A stretch of DNA of 7,283 nucleotides from Cyanobacteria bacterium UBA8156 (GTDB lineage: Bacteria > Cyanobacteriota > Cyanobacteriia > Pseudanabaenales > Pseudanabaenaceae): the NCBI GenBank assembly GCA_003456125.1, contig DMPD01000120.1, positions 1-7,283 of the forward strand, given 5' to 3'. Below the pieces are notes generated by a model, which was not told the DNA's origin, searched no databases, and was given only the letters and a program-made list of their open reading frames with translations. The position numbers were made by a program, and so were the translations under genes. Below are positions 1 through 7,283 of the stretch, one piece after another (position 1 is the first letter of the stretch; every line of letters starts with the position of its first letter).

Positions 1-20
1 TTCTTTCCGCGCTCTCTCCG

Positions 21-60
21 CCCCCCCCTCGGGGGGGGGGGGGGGGGGGTGGGGTGGGGG
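21..60. repeat. C8/G19 homopolymer tract at window edge
   Basis: Eight C are followed by TC, then 19 G, T, four G, T and five G. The C run and the G run could pair as a short hairpin, and the G-rich strand has quadruplex potential. It lies 15-54 bases beyond the stop codon of the PatA-like gene, outside any coding region I can support. A homopolymer this long at a sequence edge is often a sequencing or assembly artefact, so its exact length should not be trusted. No terminator with a T-run on the minus strand is visible here. Confidence 0.8.
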
Positions 61-74
61 CAAACCTCTCAAAG

Positions 75-1205
75 TTAATTAAAATGACTATAATTGGGGT
101 CGCGGTACTTACGGCCGACCCCATTCTGGGTGGGGAGCAAGTGGCGATCGAGCATCGCCAGCAAATCTGATTCTGCAAAAGGCTTGCGTAGGGTGGCCGT
201 AGCCCCAACCGCCTGGGCCCGTTGTGAGATCGCGGGAAATTCCTGCTGGGTGGCAATCACAAACGGGGTTTTGGCAAATTGTGCCGACTGCCGCAACATG
301 GCACACAGTTGGTAGCCGTCCAGCCCCACCAATTCCCCATCCCCGACAATGAGATGGGGTTGCACCTGAAACACCAAACCGAGGGCCCGTATGGGATCGG
401 TGACCGCGGCCACTTGGTAGCCCTGACGACCCAAGAGGTATTCCACCGTCCGACATACGGTCAGGCTGCTATCCACCCAAACCACCGTGCCTTTGTGGGA
501 GCGGGGCCGCTGCCCGGCCCCTGCCGGCAACAAAACCACAGACTGGGCCACGACCAACGGTTGCAGGGCGATCGCGATCGCCAGCAGAGAATTTTGGCTG
601 TAGCGCGCCAACCGCCGCAGGGAAGTTTTGCCGTCCAACCACGTCGGGTCTAAGTGCAGCCCAGCCAAGGCTGCGCCCAAATCCTCCTCCGTACGCCGGA
701 GCAAGCGCTGTTCCGGATGGCGAAAGGTGGGGTACAAGCGCTTCCATTGCTGGACTTCTCGCAAGGCTTCGCGACACAGCCCCAACGGGTCGAAGGCAGC
801 CAGATGGGGAGCTAAGCCCCGCTGGGACTCAAACGCAAACCGACCTTCGCAAAGGGGCAACACATCGAACAGCACCTCCGCCACCATGTGCTGCAAGATG
901 TTACGGGCATCGAGGGGTGGCAGGTGGCCGTGGCGCACCACCGCCCACAAACCGTTGTATTCCAACGTCTCGTTGCCACCGGTGGTCTTTTCCAGGGCCC
1001 GCAACAACGAAGTGCCGTGCAGATAGTCTCGCAAACGGTTCCCCTGTCCTTCCGCGCTGGTGGCGTAGAGGATGCGTCCCCCTTCCCAAAACACAAACCA
1101 AAACCGACCGGTGAGGGTCTCAATCAACAGTTCACCCGTGCGTTGCTCACGGGCCAAAGTCCGAAATACGCTACTTACATCGATCTCGCGGAGATTTCCT
1201 TGCAC
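75..1205 (-). CDS. PatA-type response regulator (DUF4388 + receiver domain)
   Basis: 376 aa. The N-terminal part (residues about 1-125) opens with MQGNLREIDVSSVF and RTGELLIET, typical of the DUF4388/PatA N-terminal domain that cyanobacteria fuse to a receiver. A linker follows, then a C-terminal receiver (about 240-357). By alignment to CheY-like receivers, Asp289 is the phospho-acceptor, Thr319 the switch Thr and Lys341 the conserved Lys. The acidic pocket is partly lost: the usual DD pair is Asp245-Ser246, and the Pro four residues after the acceptor is Val293. There is no DNA-binding domain. Family members act in two-component signalling, for example heterocyst patterning (PatA) and phototaxis; the partner kinase here is unknown. 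The start is GTG at 1203-1205, chosen because the conserved N terminus begins there and AGGGA lies 7 bases upstream. It sits 66 bases downstream of the HEAT-repeat gene on the same strand. The family is clear; the pathway is not, so I give no symbol. Confidence 0.9.
   Translation of the reverse strand: MQGNLREIDVSSVFRTLAREQRTGELLIETLTGRFWFVFWEGGRILYATSAEGQGNRLRDYLHGTSLLRALEKTTGGNETLEYNGLWAVVRHGHLPPLDARNILQHMVAEVLFDVLPLCEGRFAFESQRGLAPHLAAFDPLGLCREALREVQQWKRLYPTFRHPEQRLLRRTEEDLGAALAGLHLDPTWLDGKTSLRRLARYSQNSLLAIAIALQPLVVAQSVVLLPAGAGQRPRSHKGTVVWVDSSLTVCRTVEYLLGRQGYQVAAVTDPIRALGLVFQVQPHLIVGDGELVGLDGYQLCAMLRQSAQFAKTPFVIATQQEFPAISQRAQAVGATATLRKPFAESDLLAMLDRHLLPTQNGVGRKYRDPNYSHFN
567..582. repeat. 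Double overlapping HIP1 palindrome
   Basis: GGCGATCGCGATCGCC contains two overlapping copies of GCGATCGC (568-575 and 574-581) and is itself a perfect palindrome. It lies inside the PatA-like coding region, so each copy also encodes protein. Other single HIP1 copies are at 1492-1499, 1884-1891, 2090-2097, 2712-2719, 2942-2949, 3831-3838 and 5557-5564. Confidence 0.9.
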
Positions 1206-1239
1206 GATCGCGTCCCTGCGTGCGGGTACGTTGTCTCTT

Positions 1240-1253
1240 TGAACCTGTGTTCA
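1240..1253. promoter_or_regulatory. GAAC-N4-GTTC dyad (possible operator)
   Basis: TGAACCTGTGTTCA is a dyad with perfect 5-base arms around a 4-base centre. It lies in the 66-base gap between the HEAT-repeat gene and the PatA-like gene, 35-48 bases upstream of the latter's GTG. The core matches the GAAC-N4-GTTC half-site layout of the Bacillus-type LexA box. Published cyanobacterial LexA sites are closer to RGTAC-N3-DGTWC, so a LexA assignment is only a guess. It could also be a weak RNA hairpin or chance. No convincing -35/-10 pair is visible around it. Confidence 0.35.
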
Positions 1254-1271
1254 CCCTACCACAAGGGCGAA

Positions 1272-1940
1272 TCAGTCCATCTGGGCATCGAGGCGTTGTT
1301 GAGCCACCACCGCAGCGGCCGCCACCTGCGGATGGGTATCCTTGGTCAAAAATTGCAGGGCCTGGCGACTTTTGGGCGTGGGCAAATTGCCCAGGGCTTC
1401 GGCCAACCGTTGCCGCACCAACCAATCCTCTGCCTGCGCAAACGTCAGCAACTTATCGACGCAACGACGATCGCCAATTTCCCCCAAAGCCGCGATCGCG
1501 GCCTGTTGCAAGACCACCTCCGGGCTGTCGAGGGCCCCCACCAGGGCTTCGTAGGCGCGGTTATCCCCCAGATTGCCCAAAGAGACCGCCGCACTGAACC
1601 GCACCAACCATTCCGTGTCTTCGTAAAACGTGCGCAGCAGGGGTTCAAAGGCGCGGATGTCTCCCAAGTAGCCCAGGGCCCCCGCAGCGGCGGCCCGCAT
1701 GCTGTAGTCGGTTTCGGTCTCCAAGAGGCGCACCAAGACCGGCAGGCAGGCGGCCGTGGGTTTCACCCCCAGGGCAAAAATGGCCATCCCCCGCACGTTG
1801 TCGTTGCGATCGTCGATCACCTTCAGGATCAGCGGCACCGCCGCTTCTGGCTCCACATCCTTGAGGGCGGCCAACCCCAACAGGCGATCGCGGGAATTTT
1901 CGCTTTCCAATTGCTGCGCGATGGCGACCAAATCGGTCAT
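1272..1940 (-). CDS. HEAT-repeat protein (NblB/CpcE-like solenoid)
   Basis: 222 aa, apparently made entirely of about six to seven alpha-helical HEAT-type repeats of about 30 residues. Repeat signatures are visible as AIFALGVK (53-60), AAAGALGYLGD (84-94), SAAVSLGNLGD (116-126), AAIAALGEIGD (147-157) and RLAEALGNLP (178-187). Cyanobacteria use this fold in phycobilin lyases (CpcE/CpcF) and in the phycobilisome-degradation factor NblB. Sequence alone does not separate those from general scaffolding proteins, so the function is left open. No signal peptide or membrane span is seen. The start is ATG at 1938-1940, where repeat 1 begins; an in-frame TTG at 2006 would add 22 non-repeat residues and overrun a -10-like sequence. 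No clear Shine-Dalgarno precedes the ATG. It is divergent from nadE and is followed 66 bases later by the PatA-like gene in the same direction, so the two may be co-transcribed. Confidence 0.85.
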   Translation of the reverse strand: MTDLVAIAQQLESENSRDRLLGLAALKDVEPEAAVPLILKVIDDRNDNVRGMAIFALGVKPTAACLPVLVRLLETETDYSMRAAAAGALGYLGDIRAFEPLLRTFYEDTEWLVRFSAAVSLGNLGDNRAYEALVGALDSPEVVLQQAAIAALGEIGDRRCVDKLLTFAQAEDWLVRQRLAEALGNLPTPKSRQALQFLTKDTHPQVAAAAVVAQQRLDAQMD

Positions 1941-1968
1941 GGCGGATAGGGGTAACGGAACAGTGTTT

Positions 1969-1974
1969 ATTGTA
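1969..1974 (-). promoter_or_regulatory. Candidate -10 element for the HEAT-repeat gene
   Basis: On the minus strand this reads TACAAT (5 of 6 to TATAAT), 28 bases before the ATG at 1940, which would give a leader of about 20 bases. No good -35 hexamer sits 16-18 bases further upstream, so the call is weak. The 71-base spacer 1941-2011 must also hold the promoter for the divergent nadE; there I see only weak AT-rich candidates on the plus strand. Confidence 0.3.
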
Positions 1975-2011
1975 GCCGTGGCACAATGATCCCACCCTAC
2001 CCCCAATCCCT

Positions 2012-3670
2012 ATGCTGAAGGTGGCACTGGCTCAGTTAAACCCCACGGTGGGCGATCTGCAAGGCAACGGTCTAGCCATTGCCCAAGCGGCGATCGCGGC
2101 CACCCAAGCCGGCGCCGAGTTGTTGGTAACACCGGAACTGGCATTGTGTGGGTATCCACCCCGAGATTTGTTGTTGAATCCCGATTTTGTGAGCGCTACG
2201 GGTCGGGCCCTCACCACCCTCGCCGCCCAATTGCCGCCCCAATTGACCGTATTGGTGGGTACCGTAGCCCCCAATCCCCAAGCCGGTCAGGTGGGAGCCA
2301 AACCCTTGTTCAACAGTGCAGCGCTCCTCCAAGGGGGGACAGTGCAGCGTTTTTTCCACAAAAAACTGTTGCCCACCTACGATGTCTTTGATGAAGACCG
2401 GTACTTTGCACCGGGACAAGGCAGCAATCGGTTTGATTGGAAGCAGTACCAGATTGGGGTCGCCATTTGTGAAGATGCCTGGAACGACGAAACCTTTTGG
2501 GAGCACAAAGCCTATCCGATCGATCCCATTGCCGCCCTAGCCGACTGCGATTTTTTGGTCAACCTCTCGGCTTCCCCGTTCGCCACCGGCAAGCAGCACC
2601 TGCGGGAACGGCTGTTTGGCCACGGGGCCCAACGCTGGCAGTTGCCCACCCTCTGCGTCAACCAAGTGGGCGGCAACGACGACTTGATTTTTGATGGCGG
2701 GAGCTTTGTGTGCGATCGCCAGGGGCAAGTTGTGGCGCGGTTGCCGCAGTTTGCCGAAGGCTTGGCCGTGGTGGATGTGTTCCCCGACAAAGTGCAAGGA
2801 GAGATCTCTCCCCTCCCCTCGCTGCCCGAAGCGGAAATCTGGGAAGCCTTGGTCTTGGGTCTGCGGGATTATGCCCGCAAATGCGGTTTCCACAAAGTGG
2901 TGTTGGGCCTCAGCGGCGGCATTGATTCAGCTCTGGTGGCGGCGATCGCCGCGGCGGCGGTGGGGCCAGCACAAGTCCTGGGGGTATTGATGCCGTCCCC
3001 TTACAGTTCCCAACATTCGATCGTCGATGCCCAAGCTCTGGCGGCCAACCTGGGGATTGCCACCCAAATGTTGCCCATTGGGCCCCTCATGGCCGAAGCC
3101 GATCGCACCTTGGGGCCCCTATTTACCGGCACCCCGTGGGGCCTCGCCGAAGAAAACCTGCAATCCCGGCTCCGGGGTCTGCTGTTGATGGCCGTATCCA
3201 ACAAATGGGGCCACCTCTTGGTATCTACCGGCAACAAATCGGAAATGGCGGTGGGGTATTGCACCCTGTACGGCGATACCAACGGCGGCTTGGCGGTCAT
3301 CGGCGATCTGCCCAAAACCCAGGTGTATGCCCTCTGTCGCTGGCTCAACCGCGAGCGGGAAATCATTCCCGAAAACATCCTGACCAAGCCCCCCAGTGCC
3401 GAACTCCGCCCCAACCAACGGGATCAGGACTCTTTGCCCCCGTACGAAGTCCTCGATGATATTTTGGAACGGCTGTTGGTGCAACGGCAGGCAATCGCCG
3501 AGATTGTGACCGCGGGCCACGATCCGGCCACCGTGACCCTGGTGCAACGGTTGGTGACCAAGGCGGAATTCAAACGGTGGCAGGCCCCCCCCACCCTCCG
3601 GTTGCACAATCGGGCCTTTGGCTCCGGGTGGCGGATGCCCCTGGCCGCCCGTCGTACCGAGTTGCCGTGA
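2012..3670 (+). CDS. nadE: Glutamine-dependent NAD+ synthetase
   Basis: 552 aa, the normal length for the two-domain bacterial enzyme. It amidates nicotinate adenine dinucleotide to NAD+ using ATP and glutamine, the last step of NAD biosynthesis, in the cytoplasm. Residues about 1-265 form a nitrilase-type glutaminase with the expected triad: Glu42 in TPELALCGYPPRDLL, Lys117 before LLPTYDVFDEDRYF, and Cys153 in AICEDAW. Residues about 275-545 form the synthetase domain, with the ATP pyrophosphatase loop SGGIDS at 301-306 and STGNKSE at 405-411. The C terminus FGSGWRMPLAAR is typical of the family. The start is ATG 2012, because MLKVALAQLNPTVGD is the family N terminus; no Shine-Dalgarno is visible before it. 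The gene is monocistronic, divergent from the HEAT-repeat gene, and convergent with the DUF4335 gene across only 12 bases. Confidence 0.97.
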   Translation: MLKVALAQLNPTVGDLQGNGLAIAQAAIAATQAGAELLVTPELALCGYPPRDLLLNPDFVSATGRALTTLAAQLPPQLTVLVGTVAPNPQAGQVGAKPLFNSAALLQGGTVQRFFHKKLLPTYDVFDEDRYFAPGQGSNRFDWKQYQIGVAICEDAWNDETFWEHKAYPIDPIAALADCDFLVNLSASPFATGKQHLRERLFGHGAQRWQLPTLCVNQVGGNDDLIFDGGSFVCDRQGQVVARLPQFAEGLAVVDVFPDKVQGEISPLPSLPEAEIWEALVLGLRDYARKCGFHKVVLGLSGGIDSALVAAIAAAAVGPAQVLGVLMPSPYSSQHSIVDAQALAANLGIATQMLPIGPLMAEADRTLGPLFTGTPWGLAEENLQSRLRGLLLMAVSNKWGHLLVSTGNKSEMAVGYCTLYGDTNGGLAVIGDLPKTQVYALCRWLNREREIIPENILTKPPSAELRPNQRDQDSLPPYEVLDDILERLLVQRQAIAEIVTAGHDPATVTLVQRLVTKAEFKRWQAPPTLRLHNRAFGSGWRMPLAARRTELP

Positions 3671-3682
3671 AATCCATCGCCC

Positions 3683-4618
3683 TCAGGGCTGCGGCAAGAG
3701 TGGCTCCACCACCAGTTGTTCGTTCACCCGGAACACCACCCGGAAAGCAACGGTTGGTTTTGCCTCAGCCGTCGGCTCCAGCAAAGACTTTAACGGTAAT
3801 TCCTCATCCAGGGGAACCACACGACCACGGGCGATCGCCGCGGTTTCCGGCGTGGGTTCGTACTTCACAATCTGGCCATCCGCATCCACCGTTACGGTGA
3901 ACACCGCATCGGTGCCAAACGTAATGGGATTGCGCCACGCCCGATCCAACCGCGTGAACAAATCCTGACGCAACCGGTCCACGGTCTCCGGGGCGGGATC
4001 GGGGTCAGTCGAGCCTGGGCCAGTCGCCACGGGCTGGGTAGGCACCGGCGGTGATTCCAACCCTTTCTCTTCAACGGGTTCGGGTACCGGCAGCAACGAC
4101 AACGCCACCGCCGCCACCACCACACTGAGGGCCCCCGCCACCGCCGCCATGGGGAACCGCATCCGCCGCAACAACGGCGATGCCTGCTGCAACGCCGGCA
4201 ACACCGGCACCACATCCGGTAGGGTTTCGGGGTCGAGTCCCAACCGATCCAAGCTGTCTTGCAGATCGAACAATTGAACGGTGTCCAAAACCACCTCGTA
4301 GGCTTCGGCCGCGTCTTCTGTCTTCACCCGCAGGCGGTGGGTGCCCGCCGTCGCCACGGTCAACTGCACCGCCCCCACCTGCACTTCCCCCAAACTCTCC
4401 TCGCCCCAGCCCGCCGTCAATACCCCTTGGGTATAGGTCGCCACGGCGGCCGCCAACTGCTGCAACAAGTCCTTGCCCCCAGCGATCGTCACCGGCACAT
4501 GGAAGAACCGACAGGCAAAATGCGTCAAAATGGAGACCTGTTGCGGGGCCTCACCGGCGGCAATGCCCTCCAGTTCCAGGGCACAATTGGGCGTATTGTA
4601 GGCGCGAAACAGAGGCAT
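3683..4618 (-). CDS. DUF4335 family protein, single membrane span
   Basis: 311 aa. Residues 1-150 match the cyanobacterial DUF4335 pattern as I know it: an opening like RAYNTPNCALELEGI, then a GGKDLLQQL segment and conserved LFDLQDSLDRL at 116-126. A hydrophobic stretch at about 156-177 is the only membrane span. It follows LLRRMR, so the positive-inside rule places the N-terminal domain in the cytoplasm. A Pro/Glu-rich linker (about 178-212) leads to a C-terminal domain (about 213-311) on the far side of the membrane. That domain has beta-rich segments such as AVFTVTVDADGQIVKYEP and AFRVVFRVNEQLVVEP. The function is unknown. The start ATG lies 2 bases after the DUF3038 stop, so translational coupling with that gene is likely. 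Its 3' end faces nadE with a 12-base gap and no recognisable terminator. Confidence 0.85.
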   Translation of the reverse strand: MPLFRAYNTPNCALELEGIAAGEAPQQVSILTHFACRFFHVPVTIAGGKDLLQQLAAAVATYTQGVLTAGWGEESLGEVQVGAVQLTVATAGTHRLRVKTEDAAEAYEVVLDTVQLFDLQDSLDRLGLDPETLPDVVPVLPALQQASPLLRRMRFPMAAVAGALSVVVAAVALSLLPVPEPVEEKGLESPPVPTQPVATGPGSTDPDPAPETVDRLRQDLFTRLDRAWRNPITFGTDAVFTVTVDADGQIVKYEPTPETAAIARGRVVPLDEELPLKSLLEPTAEAKPTVAFRVVFRVNEQLVVEPLLPQP

Positions 4619-4620
4619 CC

Positions 4621-5265
4621 CTACACCGCCTTTGCCAACAGGGCATTCCAGAGCCGCAGAGTTCCCGATTCACCACTCGCAAACAACAACTGGGTAAAGA
4701 TGCTCACGGCCAGTTCCCGCAACTCTTCATCGTTGAGGGGGAGCGGTTTTTGCATCCGTCTGCGGTACAACTGCCGAAACCGATCCAAGGAATTTTCTAG
4801 AAACTGCTGGTTTTGCTGCAAACCCAAAGCCTCGATTTTGCCAGCCCGCACCTGGGCTTCGGTCGTCACCAACAGCCGCAAATGCACCGTCAACAATCGC
4901 GCCAACCCCGACACCAACAACACCAAAGCCCGGAGTCCTTCCCAATCCAAGGCTTCCCGCTGGTAGTGCCTCCGCAAAGCGTTGGCGTTGCGCATTTGCC
5001 AAAGCCGGACACGATGGGGCACATAGTCCGTGAGCTTTAATTCTGCCGCCAACAGCACGATCGCCTCGATCGCCGTCAGGTCAATGCATTCCAACCCAAT
5101 CAACAGGTTGTCCACATCCAAACACAGGGAGCGAGGGCAAGACACCCCAAAGCGCGGGGGCACTACCAAAGTCGCTACGCCCACCCGTACCAGGTTCATA
5201 TTCAAGGTGTCGTCGGCCCGCTCAGGGCTGGGGCCGGTGGTGAGGTCGGGAGTTTGCACTTGCAT
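4621..5265 (-). CDS. DUF3038 family protein
   Basis: 214 aa from ATG 5263-5265; an adjacent upstream GTG (5266-5268) would add one residue and cannot be excluded. The first about 30 residues are variable. The body then follows the cyanobacterial DUF3038 pattern: a CLDVDNLLIGLECIDLTAIEA segment, VPHRVRLWQMRNANALRRHYQ, a long hydrophobic helix (LRALVLLVSGLARLLTVHL) and a C-terminal ELRELAVSIFTQLLFASGESGTLRLWNALL. It is predicted to be mostly alpha-helical. The central helix is amphipathic or hydrophobic, but I do not call it a membrane span. The function is unknown. In cyanobacteria this family is commonly found beside DUF4335, as here, which suggests the two products work together. It lies 108 bases downstream of rpsD in the same direction, so it may be read from the rpsD promoter or from its own in the spacer. 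Confidence 0.85.
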   Translation of the reverse strand: MQVQTPDLTTGPSPERADDTLNMNLVRVGVATLVVPPRFGVSCPRSLCLDVDNLLIGLECIDLTAIEAIVLLAAELKLTDYVPHRVRLWQMRNANALRRHYQREALDWEGLRALVLLVSGLARLLTVHLRLLVTTEAQVRAGKIEALGLQQNQQFLENSLDRFRQLYRRRMQKPLPLNDEELRELAVSIFTQLLFASGESGTLRLWNALLAKAV

Positions 5266-5275
5266 CACTTCATCG

Positions 5276-5320
5276 TACCAAAAGCTACCCTACCAAAACC
5301 GGCCGTACCCAAAACGGGGC
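5276..5320. repeat. Three 15-base direct repeats upstream of DUF3038
   Basis: Imperfect copies start at 5276, 5291 and 5306, each opening with TACC(C)AAAA: TACCAAAAGCTACCC, TACCAAAACCGGCCG and TACCCAAAACGGGGC. Neighbouring copies agree at about 10-11 of 15 positions. They fill the part of the rpsD-DUF3038 spacer nearest the DUF3038 start, 11-55 bases upstream of its ATG. They could be protein-binding sites for control of the DUF3038-DUF4335 pair, or decayed tandem duplication. The rest of the spacer (5321-5373) is GC-rich with no convincing terminator. Confidence 0.5.
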
Positions 5321-5373
5321 CCAGATGAGTCTTAGCCCGGGGAACCATCGCTCCCAGCCACCGGCAGAGGGGG

Positions 5374-5982
5374 TTAAGCCTGACGAGAATAGTACTCGAT
5401 TACCAGCAGCTCATCGATGTTGAGCGCCACCCATTCCCGCTCGACCCGCGACAACACCTTGCCAGTCAGCTTGCCTTTGTCCAATTCCAGGTGGCTGGGG
5501 ACAGTCGCCAGACCCGGAAATTCCAGGTTTTGTTCCACCAGTTTCCGGGAATGTTCGCGATCGCGCACCGAAATCACGTCACCGGGTTTGCAGTTGTAGC
5601 TGGGGATCGAAACCACCCGGCCGTTGACCGTAAAGTGTTTGTGGTTCACAATTTGCCGCGCCGCCGGAATGGTGGGGGCAAATCCCAACCGGAATACAAT
5701 GTTATCCAGCCGCATTTCCAACAGTTGCAGCAACACCAACCCGGTGGAACCTTTCACCCGCCGCGCTTGCCGCACATACCGCAGCAATTGCCGCTCGCTC
5801 ACGCCGTAGTTGAACCGCAGCTTTTGCTTTTCCATCAACCGGCGGGCAAACTCCGACGGCTTTTTCCGCTCCTGACCGTGTTGACCGGGGGGATAACTGC
5901 GTTTGGCCCCTTTGCGCGTCAACCCTGGCAGATCGCCCAACCTTCTCACCACGCGCAGGCGCGGCCCCCTGTATCGCGACAT
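5374..5982 (-). CDS. rpsD: 30S ribosomal protein S4
   Basis: 202 aa, the usual length for cyanobacterial S4. It binds 16S rRNA early in 30S assembly. The N terminus [20 protein letters not shown] is the zinc-free cyanobacterial/chloroplast form. The S4 RNA-binding domain is at about 90-150 and includes [32 protein letters not shown] written across 88-119. The C terminus [15 protein letters not shown] is typical. The ATG at 5980-5982 is fixed by this N terminus and by an AAGGAG two bases before it, a rather short spacing. The frame stays open upstream to 6282, but that extension has no S4 similarity and lies antisense to the DprA-like gene, so it is not used. The gene stands alone, not in the alpha operon (rpsM-rpsK-rpoA), as is normal in cyanobacteria. 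It is divergent from the DprA-like/pyrG unit and upstream of DUF3038-DUF4335. Confidence 0.97.
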   Translation of the reverse strand: MSRYRGPRLRVVRRLGDLPGLTRKGAKRSYPPGQHGQERKKPSEFARRLMEKQKLRFNYGVSERQLLRYVRQARRVKGSTGLVLLQLLEMRLDNIVFRLGFAPTIPAARQIVNHKHFTVNGRVVSIPSYNCKPGDVISVRDREHSRKLVEQNLEFPGLATVPSHLELDKGKLTGKVLSRVEREWVALNIDELLVIEYYSRQA

Positions 5983-6024
5983 GTCTCCTTCTGACCCTTG
6001 CTGTGAAAAATTTCCAGAATACCC

Positions 6025-6055
6025 AGTATATGCCAACTCTCTCCAAACGTCGCAA
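6025..6055 (-). promoter_or_regulatory. Candidate rpsD promoter
   Basis: On the minus strand TTGCGA (6055-6050) and TATACT (6030-6025) are separated by 19 bases, a slightly long sigma-70 type spacing. This would start transcription near 6018 and give a leader of about 36 bases ending in AAGGAG. The -10 overlaps a small dyad ATAC-CCA-GTAT at 6019-6029. It is a pattern match only. Confidence 0.4.
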
Positions 6056-6126
6056 CGATTTTGCGGACACCCCAGAGACACCGCGACTTGCTGGGGAGGC
6101 TTCTGCCCGGAGCCGAGAAACAATGC

Positions 6127-6132
6127 CATAAT
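6127..6132 (+). promoter_or_regulatory. Candidate -10 element for the DprA-like/pyrG unit
   Basis: CATAAT matches TATAAT at five of six positions and lies 35-40 bases before the preferred TTG start at 6167. It overlaps the in-frame ATG at 6131, so if it is used, that ATG could not be the translation start. No good -35 is seen at the expected distance. Upstream, CCCCAG (6070-6075) and CTGGGG (6091-6096) form a 6-base inverted repeat with a 15-base centre, of unknown meaning. Confidence 0.3.
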
Positions 6133-6150
6133 GAACGCTGGCAATGACCC

Positions 6151-6160
6151 AGGGAGGGGG
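6151..6160 (+). promoter_or_regulatory. Strong Shine-Dalgarno deciding a TTG start
   Basis: The purine run AGGGAGGGGG lies 6 bases before TTG 6167. It is within the DprA-like reading frame if ATG 6131 is used, and correctly placed as a ribosome-binding site if TTG is used. Confidence 0.55.
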
Positions 6161-6166
6161 AGTCCT

Positions 6167-7283
<1,117 letters not shown>

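Noticed and set aside
888..1949. Long open frame on the plus strand (353 codons)
   Set aside because: It runs antisense to both the PatA-like and HEAT-repeat genes, whose proteins fit known families; the antisense translation has low-complexity composition and no recognisable domain. It follows from GC-rich codon use.
3679..3690. Small GCCC-TCA-GGGC hairpin at the nadE/DUF4335 junction
   Set aside because: The stem is only 4 bases, there is no T-run, and it overlaps the DUF4335 stop; too weak for a terminator.
4180..4966. Open plus-strand frames antisense to DUF4335 and DUF3038
   Set aside because: The products are Pro/Arg- or Gln/His-rich shadows with no family signature, lying across two well-supported genes.
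5321..5373. Possible terminator after rpsD
   Set aside because: Only short GC-rich self-complementary bits (for example around 5352-5366) are present, with no stable stem followed by a T-run, so no terminator is called.

Overview
The window is a gene-dense chromosomal segment of a cyanobacterium. Three things point there. The protein families are cyanobacterial: a PatA-type DUF4388 plus receiver protein, a DUF3038/DUF4335 pair, and a short stand-alone DprA-like protein. The ribosomal protein S4 has the cyanobacterial N terminus. The palindrome GCGATCGC (HIP1) occurs nine times in 7.3 kb, about once per 800 bases. The species cannot be fixed from this sequence. All genes look intact; only pyrG is cut, by the right edge. 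I see no tRNA, rRNA, CRISPR array, insertion sequence or phage gene.

Left part (1-2011), minus strand: a homopolymeric C8/G19 tract at the extreme left edge is followed by two co-directional genes. Transcription runs first through a HEAT-repeat protein (1940 to 1272), then across 66 bases holding a perfect GAAC-N4-GTTC dyad, into a PatA-type response regulator (1205 to 75). A 71-base divergent spacer separates this pair from nadE.

Middle (2012-3670), plus strand: nadE, a full-length glutamine-dependent NAD+ synthetase. It ends 12 bases from the convergent DUF4335 gene.

Middle right (3683-5982), minus strand: rpsD (30S protein S4) is followed by two uncharacterised genes. DUF3038 is soluble; DUF4335 has a single membrane span and a Pro-rich linker. 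Only 2 bases separate these two, so they are almost certainly co-translated. The rpsD-DUF3038 spacer holds three 15-base direct repeats.

Right part (6167-7283), plus strand: a divergent 184-base promoter region leads to a small DprA/SMF-like Rossmann protein, probably starting at TTG, followed 2 bases later by pyrG (CTP synthase, 5' part only).

Functionally this is mostly housekeeping: NAD synthesis, CTP synthesis and the ribosome. Interspersed are cyanobacterium-specific genes of unknown or loosely known role. I found no clear evidence of a new defence or mobile system. The best leads are the DUF3038-DUF4335 pair, the DprA-like/pyrG coupling, the dyad upstream of the PatA-like gene, and the 15-base repeats.
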